From contig SHZF01000045.1 of NCBI GenBank assembly GCA_009692425.1, positions 1-36,336 of the forward strand: a stretch of 36,336 nt of DNA, read 5' to 3'. The notes below the pieces were generated by a model. It did no database searches. It was not told the DNA's origin and saw only the letters and a program-made list of their open reading frames with translations. This document shows positions 1-7,334 of the stretch, in pieces. This DNA is from Myxococcales bacterium (GTDB lineage: Bacteria > Myxococcota_A > UBA9042). Each line of letters begins with the position of its first letter. Positions within the stretch are counted from its first letter, which is position 1. The translations under genes and the position numbers were made by a program.

Positions 1-639
1 CTCCCCGCCGATCTCCTGCAAGCAGGTAGATCACCACCTTTGCGGGTCCAGCCGGCTTCCGCCGGTCCCGCCCTTCCTTCCGCGCGGAGGCCTCTCGACC
101 CCCGCGCGCGGCAGCAACCCGACCACCTCCGGAGCGCGCGTCCGCTGGCGGTCACCGCGCATCGGTCCGCGCGGCGCCTCAACCCACAGCAACTTCCGTG
201 CCAATACCCAACTACATGGATTTACGCCCATGTGCTCCACGGCGCCCCGTCTCGGTCTCACCCCGCGGCCCGTCTCGGTCTCGGTCGCGCGGCAGGGGTG
301 AGACGCCCAACGCGAGCGGCAAGCCCAGTCCCCAGCGCCGCGGCGGAAGCTCACCATGTCAAGCGCCGCACTAGGGGCCAGCGCGCGCTGGCCAGCGGAA
401 CCGCCTCGACGCCCGCAGGCGGCCTGGTCGGTGCATTTGCCGGCGGGTTCGGCCACCAACAGCCGCGCGCGAACCGCCCCCGATCTTGCGCGCGATTCTT
501 GACAACTCAGGCGACGACCCCTATCCTCCCCGCGCTCGTCTTGGGCAGTACCCATGTGCGACGCCGGATCGGGCGGGCCGAGCGCGCACCGGGCAAAATC
601 GCATTCCCACCTGAGCCCGCCCCGCGACTGGAGAACCTC
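1..639. other. Gene-poor leader region before the first lipoprotein gene
   Basis: I see no convincing coding sequence here. The long open frames across it give Arg/Pro/Ala/Ser-rich translations typical of GC-rich shadow frames, and the plus-strand frame runs into the lipoprotein at 640 only because stops are rare. A short stretch at 243-289 repeats CCCGTCTCGGTCTC twice. The one clear signal is the promoter at 499-527. The first 40 bases could be the end of a gene outside the window, but I could not identify it. Confidence 0.6.
499..527 (+). promoter_or_regulatory. Sigma-70-type promoter of the cupredoxin lipoprotein gene
   Basis: A perfect -35 hexamer TTGACA (499-504), a 17-nt spacer and a -10 hexamer TATCCT (522-527) lie about 110 bases upstream of the lipoprotein start at 640. 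This is the best consensus match in the window. It implies a 5' leader of roughly 105 bases, long enough for post-transcriptional control, although I see no specific element in it. Confidence 0.7.
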
Positions 640-2190
640 ATGAAGCACTGGATGACCCGCGGCCTCGTGCCGTTGGCGGCGACGTTGGCCTTGGTGGCCT
701 GCGGCGAAGACGCGAAGCCTGCGACTACGGCCGACACGGCCTCGGCTGGCGAGACATCGGGCGGCGAAACGGCGGGCACCGACGCTGCGGCCCCGGGCGA
801 CACGAAGGCCCCGGGCGACACGGCGGCTCCGGGCGACACGGCGGCTCCGGGCGACACGGCGGCTCCTGGCGACACGGCGGCTCCTGGCGATGCCGCCGCG
901 GTGGACCCCACGTGCGCCGACTACTGCAAGCTGGTCACGACGAACTGCACCGGCGACGACCTGCAGTACAAGGACGAGGCGACCTGCCTCGGCGGCTGCA
1001 ACTTCGCCAAGCTGCCGGCCGGCAAGAAGGACGACACCGACAAGAACACGATCGGCTGCCGTCTTTACCACGCTGGTGCCGCGGCCAAGGACGCCAAGGT
1101 TCACTGCCCCCATGCGGGCGGTTCGGGCGGCGATATCTGCGGCAAGTACTGCGACAACTTCTGCGGCCTCGTCAAGGTCGCGTGCGCCGGCCCGCTGAAC
1201 CCCTACGCCGACGACGCCGCCTGCCAGGCCGCGTGTGCCAAGGCACCCAAGACGGGCAAGGGCAGCGATGCCAGCGGCGATTCGTTGCAGTGCATCTTCT
1301 ACCACGCCGGCGTCGCCTCCGTGTCGCCGGACCTCGCCAAGGTCCACTGCGCCCACTCGGTCTACCCGGCCAAGGCGGGCGACCCGTGCGCTGCCGCTGC
1401 AGCCCCGGCCCCGACCTGCGCCGACTACTGCGCTGAGAATGCGAAGAACTGCACCGGCGACAACCTGCAGTACAAGGACACGGCCGCGTGCGTGAAATTC
1501 TGCACAGATGCCAAGCTGGCCGCCGGCACGAAGGACGATACCGACAAAAACACGATCGGCTGCCGCCTGTACCACTCCGGTGCGGCCTCCAAGGACGCCA
1601 AGGTCCACTGCCCCCACGCCGGGCCGACCGGTGGCGATATCTGCGGCAAGCACTGCGACAACTTCTGCGATCTCGTGGGTCTGGCCTGCACGGGCACCTT
1701 GGCGCCGTACAAGGACGCCGCGGAGTGCAAGGCGGCGTGCGCCAAGGCGCCGACTACGGGCAAGTCGACCGACACGGCGGGTGACACGCTGCAGTGCCTG
1801 ACCTACCACGTCGGCGTCGCGGCGGCTTCTCCGGAGAACGCCAAGACGCATTGCCCGCACGGCGTGTACCCGGCCAAGGACGGCGACCCGTGCGCGAAGG
1901 CCGCAGCGGCCAGCAAGGAGCATGTCGTCACGACGAATGGCTTTGCGTTCGATCCGCCGGAGCTCCAGGTCGCAGTCGGCGATACGGTGAAGTTCACGCC
2001 CAAGGCGACGCACAATGTCATCGAGGTGACCGAAGCGGGCTACACTGGCGGCACGTTCGAGGCGGTTGCCAATGGCTTTGCGACCGGCTTCGCCGAGACC
2101 AAGGTGTACAAGGCCGACAAGGCCGGCACCCTGTTTTACATGTGCAAGCCGCACGCGCCCAGCATGAAGGGCAAGGTTATCATCAAGTAG
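640..2190 (+). CDS. Lipoprotein with repeated Cys/His modules and a C-terminal cupredoxin domain
   Basis: 516 residues. The ATG at 640 was chosen because it follows GGAGA and begins a lipoprotein signal peptide with lipobox LVAC (Cys21); the open frame upstream is not protein-like. After Cys21 comes an Ala/Asp/Gly/Thr/Pro stalk with a six-residue repeat (GDTAAP). From Cys92 there are two copies, offset by 168 residues (second from Cys260), of a pair of Cys/His modules carrying CxxxC, a G-C-x-L-Y-H or L-Q-C-x-x-Y-H element and an H-C-x-H element. The last ~95 residues form a plastocyanin/azurin-like domain with type 1 copper ligand candidates His458, Cys502, His505 and Met509. It is probably an outer-membrane or periplasmic electron-transfer or copper-handling protein. 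I do not recognise the Cys/His modules; they could bind metal or be disulfide-stabilised. The gene stands alone, with its own promoter and terminator. Confidence 0.85.
   Translation: MKHWMTRGLVPLAATLALVACGEDAKPATTADTASAGETSGGETAGTDAAAPGDTKAPGDTAAPGDTAAPGDTAAPGDTAAPGDAAAVDPTCADYCKLVTTNCTGDDLQYKDEATCLGGCNFAKLPAGKKDDTDKNTIGCRLYHAGAAAKDAKVHCPHAGGSGGDICGKYCDNFCGLVKVACAGPLNPYADDAACQAACAKAPKTGKGSDASGDSLQCIFYHAGVASVSPDLAKVHCAHSVYPAKAGDPCAAAAAPAPTCADYCAENAKNCTGDNLQYKDTAACVKFCTDAKLAAGTKDDTDKNTIGCRLYHSGAASKDAKVHCPHAGPTGGDICGKHCDNFCDLVGLACTGTLAPYKDAAECKAACAKAPTTGKSTDTAGDTLQCLTYHVGVAAASPENAKTHCPHGVYPAKDGDPCAKAAAASKEHVVTTNGFAFDPPELQVAVGDTVKFTPKATHNVIEVTEAGYTGGTFEAVANGFATGFAETKVYKADKAGTLFYMCKPHAPSMKGKVIIK
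796..903 (+). repeat. 18-bp in-frame tandem repeat (six units) in the lipoprotein stalk
   Basis: Six consecutive 18-base units beginning GGCGAC encode the hexapeptide GDTAAP and variants (the second residue triplet varies: DTK, DTA, DAA). Several middle units are nearly identical at the DNA level, differing only at a wobble base, which suggests recent slippage or unequal exchange. Because the unit is a multiple of three, changes in copy number would alter stalk length without breaking the frame. Confidence 0.85.
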
Positions 2191-2206
2191 GCGAGCAATC
2201 GCTGTG

Positions 2207-2250
2207 CGCGGGGGTGTCGGCTGCAAGGCTGGCGCCCCCGCGGCGCTTTT
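2207..2250 (+). terminator. Strong intrinsic terminator after the cupredoxin lipoprotein
   Basis: A 15-bp stem with three G-T wobbles (2207-2221 with 2228-2242) closes a six-base loop TGCAAG. It is followed by GGCGC and TTTT at 2247-2250. It lies 16 bases after the TAG at 2188-2190, between convergent genes (glmU ends at 2314), so it may also limit readthrough from the other side. Confidence 0.7.
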
Positions 2251-2313
2251 GGGTGAGCCGTCGCGCGTTCAATCAGGGGCCAGCGGCGGCTGCGAGGCGC
2301 CCATCGGCGCAGG

Positions 2314-3756
2314 CTATTTGGTGGCGGCACTGCGGGCCCGCTTGGCCTGCTGGCGCGCCACCCAGCCTTCGACGTTCAGTTGACCCGTACGGCTCACAGC
2401 GAGCGCGCCGGGCGGCACGTCTTGCGTCACCGTCGTTCCCGCGCCGACATAGGCGCCGTCGCCGAGCGTGACCGGCGCCACGAGTTGCGTGTCCGAGCCG
2501 ATGAACACGCCCTCGCCGAGCACCGTGCGGAACTTGTTCACGCCGTCGTAGTTGCACGTGATCGTGCCGGCACCGATGTTGGAGCGCGCCCCGATGTCGC
2601 AGTCGCCGAGGTAGCTTAGGTGGCCGGCCTTGGCGCCGGGACCGAAGCGCGCCTTCTTGGTTTCGACGAAGTTGCCCACCTTGACGTCAGCGCCGAGGTC
2701 GGTGCCAGGGCGCAGGTGGGCGAAGGGTCCGACGTGGGCGCCAGGGCCGATGCGCGCGCCCGTCGCCACGCTGTACGGCAACAACTCCGCGCCGGCCGCG
2801 ACCGTCGTGTCGGTCAACACACAGCCGCGACCGATGCGGGCGCCCGCGGCGATCGCGGTGCGGCCGCGCAATTCGACGTCGGCGCCGATGGACGCGTCGG
2901 GTTCCAGCACGACGGTCGTCTCCACCCAGGCGCTGTCGGGGGCGTCGAAGCTCACGCCGGCCCGCAGCCATTGCCGCACGATGCGCCGGCGCAGGTGGTC
3001 GCTGCACTCCGCGAGGTCGAGGCGGTTATTCACACCCTGCACCTCGGCAGCCTCACTCGCCCACACGGGCACCGGCGCGCGCCCGGCCGCAGCGGCGAGC
3101 GCGGCGACGTCGGTCAGGTAGAGTTCGCCTTGGGCGTTGTCGGCCCGCAACTGCGGCAGCGCACCGGCAAGAAACGCGGCGTCGAATGCGTACAAGCCGG
3201 CGTTGGTCGCGCGGATCGCGCGCTCTGCCGCGGTCGCGTCCTTCTGCTCCACGATGCGCTCCACGCGGCCATCGGGACCGACGACGAGGCGGCCATAGCC
3301 CGTCGGGTCCGCGAGATCCACCGCCACCAACGCGCACGCGGCGTCGCCACGGGCCGCGCTTACGGCCAGCAAGGTCTCGGGACGCAAAAGCGGCACGTCG
3401 CCACACAGCACGATGACTTCGGTCGTGCCCTGCCAGGCGACCTGCGCACAGAGGACGGCATGCCCGGTGCCCCGTTGTTCCGGTTGCACCGCGCACACCG
3501 GCACGACGGAACCGGCGGGCACCGGTTGGGCTGCCACGAACGCCTCGACTTCGGCGCGGCCCACGCCGGTTACGACCACGATGCGGTCGGGCTTCAGCGT
3601 GTGGGCGGTGCGCAGTACGTGCGAGAGCATGGCCTCGCCCAGCACGGGGTGCAGCACCTTGGGGCGGGCGCTGTGCATGCGCTTGCCCTGACCGGCCGCC
3701 AGGATCACGACCGCGCGGCTGTGCGCTGCTCCCCCGGTTGCATCGCCTTGCGTCAT
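2314..3756 (-). CDS. glmU: Bifunctional GlmU (GlcNAc-1-P uridyltransferase / GlcN-1-P acetyltransferase)
   Basis: 480 residues. It makes UDP-N-acetylglucosamine for peptidoglycan and lipopolysaccharide in two steps: acetylation of glucosamine-1-P by the C-terminal domain, then uridylyl transfer by the N-terminal domain. The N-terminal domain has the nucleotidyltransferase signature LAAGQGKRM (residues 19-27) and LCGDVPLL. The C-terminal half is a left-handed beta-helix of hexapeptide repeats containing KVGNFVETKKA, KAGHLSYLGD (catalytic His region) and GAGTITCNYDG. The ATG at 3756 follows GGGAGGGGAACG on the minus strand, an unusually strong ribosome-binding site. A longer frame upstream has no family similarity. 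It is about 20-30 residues longer than typical GlmU, through a short N-terminal extension and a basic C-terminal tail. It is divergent from ilvE. Confidence 0.97.
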   Translation of the reverse strand: MTQGDATGGAAHSRAVVILAAGQGKRMHSARPKVLHPVLGEAMLSHVLRTAHTLKPDRIVVVTGVGRAEVEAFVAAQPVPAGSVVPVCAVQPEQRGTGHAVLCAQVAWQGTTEVIVLCGDVPLLRPETLLAVSAARGDAACALVAVDLADPTGYGRLVVGPDGRVERIVEQKDATAAERAIRATNAGLYAFDAAFLAGALPQLRADNAQGELYLTDVAALAAAAGRAPVPVWASEAAEVQGVNNRLDLAECSDHLRRRIVRQWLRAGVSFDAPDSAWVETTVVLEPDASIGADVELRGRTAIAAGARIGRGCVLTDTTVAAGAELLPYSVATGARIGPGAHVGPFAHLRPGTDLGADVKVGNFVETKKARFGPGAKAGHLSYLGDCDIGARSNIGAGTITCNYDGVNKFRTVLGEGVFIGSDTQLVAPVTLGDGAYVGAGTTVTQDVPPGALAVSRTGQLNVEGWVARQQAKRARSAATK

Positions 3757-3794
3757 CGTTCCCCTCCCCTTCCTGACCCTGCCCACGGCGCGCG

Positions 3795-3823
3795 TTGCTG
3801 CCGGGGCAGCGGGAGCGTACACT
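3795..3823 (+). promoter_or_regulatory. Candidate ilvE promoter overlapping a possible reverse -10
   Basis: TTGCTG (3795-3800), a 17-nt spacer and TACACT (3818-3823) lie 74 bases upstream of the ilvE start. The -10 is embedded in AGCGTACACT, whose complement contains TACGCT facing glmU, so divergent transcripts could share one melted region. I found no convincing -35 for the glmU direction. Confidence 0.45.
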
Positions 3824-3858
3824 GAACGCCCTTCGGCGCGCGACCGGAGGGCGCCCAC

Positions 3859-3893
3859 AAGGTTGCAAGGAGCCCCTGAAGGTTCCAAGGAGC
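3859..3893 (+). repeat. Duplicated ribosome-binding-site repeat before ilvE
   Basis: Two 15-base copies, AAGGTTGCAAGGAGC (3859-3873) and AAGGTTCCAAGGAGC (3879-3893), differ at one base and are offset by 20 bases. Each contains AAGGAG. The second copy lies five bases before the ilvE ATG at 3898 and should be the functional site; the first may be a standby site. Confidence 0.8.
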
Positions 3894-3897
3894 GGCC

Positions 3898-4860
3898 ATG
3901 TCTGAAGTCCGCGTCTGGCTCAATGGCCGCATCGTCGATTCCGAAGGTGCCCGCCTGCACCACCTAACCCACTCGTTCCACTACGGGCTAGGCGCGTTCG
4001 AGGGCGTGCGCGCCTATGAGGTCGGTGCGGGCTGTGGCGCCGTCTTCCGCCTGCGCGAGCACATGACCCGGCTCATGAACTCGTGCCACCTCGTCACGCT
4101 CGACAAGGGCTTGCAGTGGAGCGGCGACCAACTCGGTGCAGCGTGCGTCGAGGCGCTGCGCGCGAACCACCTCGCATCGGGCTATCTGCGCCCGGTCGTC
4201 TACCTCGCCCACGGCGCGATGGGGGTCGGCGCGGCCGGCAATCCCGTTCACGCGATGATCGCGGCGTGGAAATGGGGCGCGTACCTCGGCGAAGACGGGC
4301 TGCAACACGGCATTCGCGCCTGCATCTCGTCGTTTCAACGGCCGGGCCACGCGACAACGCTGACCAAGGGCAAGGTGACCGGCCAGTACGTCAACTCGAT
4401 CCTCGCCAAGCGCGAGGCGCTGATGAACGGCTACGACGAGGCGATCCTGCTGAACGAGCAGGGGTACATCACCGAGGCGTCGGGAGAGAACCTGTTCATG
4501 GTGCAGGATGGCCTGCTTGTGACGCCGCCGCTCGGCATGAACATCCTCGGCGGCATCACCCGGGCGACCATCATCGAGGTCGCCTCCGACCTCGGCTTTA
4601 CCGTTGTCGAGCGGCCGTTTGCGCGCGACGAGCTGTATTGTGCCGACGAGGTGTTCCTGACGGGCACCGCGGCCGAGGTGACGCCTGTGCGCGAGGTCGA
4701 TGGCCGCAAGATCGGCAGCGGCACGCGTGGGGCCATCACGGCGGAACTGCAGGCGGTGTATTTCGACATCGTGTACGGCCGCAACCCGAAATACGAACGC
4801 TGGCTGACCCGCTACGAACTCGCCGCGAGCCAAGGCGCCGGCGTGGTGGCGGTGGGCTGA
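3898..4860 (+). CDS. ilvE: Branched-chain amino acid aminotransferase (fold-type IV PLP enzyme)
   Basis: 320 residues, the usual IlvE length. It interconverts leucine, isoleucine and valine with their 2-oxo acids using 2-oxoglutarate/glutamate, the last step of branched-chain amino acid synthesis. The N-terminus has the family pattern WLNGRIVD and FHYGLGAFEGVRAY. The PLP lysine is Lys159 in KGKVTGQYVNSILAK, matching E. coli Lys160 by alignment of the surrounding residues. ITEASGENLF (Glu193) and FLTGTAAEVTPVREVDG are further class IV hallmarks. The ATG follows AAGGAGCGGCC within a duplicated Shine-Dalgarno repeat. The gene is probably cotranscribed with the KOW protein 60 bases downstream. 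D-amino acid transaminase or aminodeoxychorismate lyase are less likely, given the length and the FLTGTAAE motif. Confidence 0.95.
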   Translation: MSEVRVWLNGRIVDSEGARLHHLTHSFHYGLGAFEGVRAYEVGAGCGAVFRLREHMTRLMNSCHLVTLDKGLQWSGDQLGAACVEALRANHLASGYLRPVVYLAHGAMGVGAAGNPVHAMIAAWKWGAYLGEDGLQHGIRACISSFQRPGHATTLTKGKVTGQYVNSILAKREALMNGYDEAILLNEQGYITEASGENLFMVQDGLLVTPPLGMNILGGITRATIIEVASDLGFTVVERPFARDELYCADEVFLTGTAAEVTPVREVDGRKIGSGTRGAITAELQAVYFDIVYGRNPKYERWLTRYELAASQGAGVVAVG

Positions 4861-4920
4861 GACGGCCCGCGCTTCGCTTCCCGTTGTTCCATTCCATACA
4901 CGCGAAGATCCGGGGCCGCC

Positions 4921-5943
4921 ATGGCGCTTTTCGAGCCGTTCGAGGCGTGGGCCGCCGCGGATTTCGACGCCTTCTCCGAAGGCAAGCGGCGCTCCAACCG
5001 CTTCAACCTGGAGCGGGCCCGCGTGCGCCACCGGGTGGCCAGCCTGGTCGAACAGGCTTGCGACCGAGCGGGCATCGATCGCAGCGGTCTCGAACTGTGG
5101 ACGAGTCTTGACCATCCCCACCTGCACAACGGCCACGTCGTCGCACATCAGTTGGCGGTCCTGTGCCGCGATCCGACGGGCCGCGGCGTCATCGAAGCCA
5201 GCCGCCCCGCAATCGAAGCGCACGATGTCGCCCGCGGCCACGCCCATGCCGGGGTGCGGGTCCACGCCGACGGTGTCGATCTTGTGTTCGCGGTGCCGGA
5301 ACTCTCCCGCGAGCGCGGCGACCTGATCGATGTGCTCGGCGATCTCGGCGCGCTCTCCGAGGCGGGCCTGGTTGCGCACGTCGACGGCATCGCGGCCGAC
5401 CAGGAAACCCTCGACGTCGCGCTGCTCGAACCCGGCGCGCTGGGCTTCGCCTGGCTGTGCAAGATTGCGCGGGCCGATGCGTTGGCAGGGGCGGGCAGCA
5501 GCGACGACGTCACCGCCTTTCTCACCGCCGCCGGGCCGGTGTTGCTGCGTGTACTCGGGCTGGCCCCGCACCTCAGCAGTGAAGGCGATGATGCAGACGG
5601 GCGGGACGGCGCCAGCCCAGCGCCCCCGGCCGAGGTCCCCGTGGCTGCCGCTGGGGCGTCGGGCACGCGCACGACTGGTCCCGTCCGAACCGATTCCGCG
5701 GGAGCCGCCGCCGCCTACCGGCCGTTCGGCAAGGCCCCACCGCCCACCCGCGTCGCGCCGCCGCCACCGCCCAAGGCCCCGCCGAAGCCCAAGCCCATCG
5801 AAAACGGGGCGCGCGTGCGACTCGTGACGGGGCCGTTTGCCGGCAAGGTCGGTACGGTCACAGCCATGCACGGCGGGCAGGTGCAGGTGCATCTGGGGTT
5901 GATGGCGGTCAAGGTGGAGGCGGCTGACGTGCGGGTGGTGTGA
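4921..5943 (+). CDS. Uncharacterised protein with a C-terminal KOW domain
   Basis: 340 residues. The first ~220 residues are a mixed acidic globular region that I do not recognise. It includes SLDHPHLHNGHVVAHQLAVL and a hydrophobic segment around LLEPGALGFAWLCKIARADAL. A low-complexity linker rich in Ala, Pro and Lys follows (about residues 230-295). The last ~45 residues form a KOW motif (GARVRLVTGPFAGKVGTVTAM), the small beta-barrel seen in NusG, Spt5 and ribosomal proteins L24 and L26, which usually binds RNA, RNA polymerase or ribosomal partners. There is no signal peptide, so it is cytoplasmic. It lies 60 bases after ilvE and is probably in the same operon. A role in transcription or translation is only an inference from the KOW domain. 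Confidence 0.75.
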   Translation: MALFEPFEAWAAADFDAFSEGKRRSNRFNLERARVRHRVASLVEQACDRAGIDRSGLELWTSLDHPHLHNGHVVAHQLAVLCRDPTGRGVIEASRPAIEAHDVARGHAHAGVRVHADGVDLVFAVPELSRERGDLIDVLGDLGALSEAGLVAHVDGIAADQETLDVALLEPGALGFAWLCKIARADALAGAGSSDDVTAFLTAAGPVLLRVLGLAPHLSSEGDDADGRDGASPAPPAEVPVAAAGASGTRTTGPVRTDSAGAAAAYRPFGKAPPPTRVAPPPPPKAPPKPKPIENGARVRLVTGPFAGKVGTVTAMHGGQVQVHLGLMAVKVEAADVRVV

Positions 5944-6315
5944 CGGCCTACGCCGGAGCTACCGTCACATCGCCATCGTCAGCCAGCCCGATGGCGCTCG
6001 CGGGCCTGGGCTCATCTGCAACTTCGCAACTCGTGCCGGTGTCTGGCCTGGTCTTGCCGGGCGGGGGTGAATGGTTTTTTTGGGCTTGCACTCCAGTCCT
6101 ACGATTCCCTCGCCTTCGCGCAGCCGGCACCCCGGCGCGGCCGGCAGGCGTGAGCTTTGGACTCTTGCCAGCAAACTACACAAAAATAGTGAGTTCGGGG
6201 CGAATCAACGCCGGCACGGCCTCCGCAAGCCGAGTCAGGTTTGGCCGTCACGGTGATGGCGATTTTCTTGCGATGGCCCTGGCCCGCCCGATGCCGCGTT
6301 GGCTCTTGCATTCAC
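5944..6315. other. Intergenic region between convergent KOW-protein and galU genes
   Basis: 372 bases without a credible gene. It includes unusually AT-rich patches: a run of seven T at 6075-6081 and a patch around 6174-6192. A weak promoter-like pair, TTGCCA (6165-6170) and TAGTGA (6187-6192) with a 16-nt spacer, lies about 50 bases before a hairpin with a T-rich tail at 6244-6269. This could be a readthrough terminator or a very short RNA gene; I cannot tell which. Confidence 0.5.
6244..6269 (+). terminator. Possible intrinsic terminator on the plus strand
   Basis: A six-base-pair stem (GCCGTC at 6244-6249 with GATGGC at 6255-6260, one wobble), loop ACGGT, followed by GATTTTCTT. The stem is short but the tail is T-rich, so it could end the ilvE/KOW transcript before the convergent galU gene, or end a short transcript starting near 6195. 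Confidence 0.4.
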
Positions 6316-7185
6316 CTACGAACGCGCCGCCACCCAGGCCTGCACCGTACGCCACAACCGCGGCTGCTTGCGCGCCCAGTTCAGGTTCGCCAGCAGGTAC
6401 CCGGCCACGTCGCCGGCGTCGAAGCGTTCGCCCTCGAATAGCCAGCCGAGCAGCCCCTCGTGGCCGAGCATCCGCGCCAACGCGTCGGTCAGCTGGATTT
6501 CGTCGCCGCGCCCGGGATTCGTGTGCCGCAGGTGCTGGAAGATCGCCGGATCGAGCACATAGCGCCCCACCACCGCGAGCGTCGAGGGCGCCTCGTCGAT
6601 GCGTGGCTTTTCGATGAGCGTCTCGATGGTGACGATGCGATCGTCGTCCGCGGCGCGCGGACCGGCCGCGATGCCGTAGTTCGCCACGTCTTCACGCGGC
6701 ACCTCCATCAGCGCCACCACTGACTTGCCGGTGCGCTCCCACACATCCATGAGTTGGCGCGCGCAGGGGCGGGGCGCATCCACAAGATCGTCGGGCAGGA
6801 ACACGGCGAACGGCTCGTCGCCGATGAGGTGCTGCGCGCACAGGATCGCATGACCAAGCCCCAGCGGACGTTGCTGGCGCACGCACGAGATGCGCACCAG
6901 CTTCGACGGCCGCACGACCTCTTGCAGCAACGCCTCCTTGCCGGCACGGCGCAGGGAGTCTTCAAGACTCGGGTGAGCGTCGAAGTGATCGACGATGTCC
7001 GTCTTGCCGCGCCCGGTGACCAAGATGACGTCTTCGATGCCGGAAGCGGCCGCTTCTTCGACGATCAACTGAATCGAGGGCTTGTTGACGATCGGCAGCA
7101 TCTCCTTCGGGATGGCCTTGGTCGCCGGCAGGAAGCGGGTGCCCATGCCTGCGGCGGGGACGATGGCCTTGCGTACGGGTTTCAC
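6316..7185 (-). CDS. galU: UTP-glucose-1-phosphate uridylyltransferase
   Basis: 289 residues, normal for GalU. It makes UDP-glucose from UTP and glucose-1-phosphate for polysaccharide and lipopolysaccharide synthesis. The signatures are KAIVPAAGMGTRFLPATKAIPKEMLPIV near the N-terminus in two overlapping blocks (PAAGMGTRFLP and PKEMLPIVNKP), VEEAAASGIEDVILVTGRGK, FAVFLPDDL and ALMEVPREDVANYG. The GTG at 7185 was chosen because translation from it begins MKPVRKAIVPAAG, just as family members do, with GGAG nine bases upstream. The frame extends far upstream only as Arg-rich noise. It is divergent from the DUF2225-like gene. Confidence 0.96.
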   Translation of the reverse strand: MKPVRKAIVPAAGMGTRFLPATKAIPKEMLPIVNKPSIQLIVEEAAASGIEDVILVTGRGKTDIVDHFDAHPSLEDSLRRAGKEALLQEVVRPSKLVRISCVRQQRPLGLGHAILCAQHLIGDEPFAVFLPDDLVDAPRPCARQLMDVWERTGKSVVALMEVPREDVANYGIAAGPRAADDDRIVTIETLIEKPRIDEAPSTLAVVGRYVLDPAIFQHLRHTNPGRGDEIQLTDALARMLGHEGLLGWLFEGERFDAGDVAGYLLANLNWARKQPRLWRTVQAWVAARS

Positions 7186-7225
7186 GGGCTGCTCCAGGGT
7201 CGCGACGTGCAGGCGCGGGCGCCGC

Positions 7226-7254
7226 AGCGTTCCGCGCCGGCGCGCGGGCGTCAA
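7226..7254 (-). promoter_or_regulatory. Weak candidate galU promoter
   Basis: On the minus strand TTGACG (7249-7254), a 17-nt spacer and AACGCT (7226-7231) lie about 40 bases upstream of the GTG. The -35 is good and the -10 is poor. Confidence 0.3.
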
Positions 7255-7334
7255 GCGCGGGGGTCGTGTGTTCGTGTCGGGGTCCTTGCGGTTCGCCGCC
7301 TGCGACGTACAGTGCCTGCGCTGTGGAGGCTGAC

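Noticed and set aside
26-50. Resemblance of the window start to the 3' end of 16S rRNA (GATCACC-like)
   Set aside because: Only a few bases match and none of the conserved upstream rRNA sequence is present, since the window begins just before.
31-2226. A 731-codon open frame on the minus strand over the cupredoxin lipoprotein
   Set aside because: Arg/Val/Gly-rich translation with no domain or signal; it is the reverse shadow of a strongly supported plus-strand lipoprotein gene.
2620-3825. A 401-codon plus-strand open frame opposite glmU
   Set aside because: Translation is His/Arg/Gly-rich with no domain; GlmU on the other strand has complete motifs.
3988-5892. A 634-codon minus-strand open frame opposite ilvE and the KOW gene
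   Set aside because: Lies opposite two well-supported genes, has no recognisable motif, and arises from low stop frequency in GC-rich DNA.
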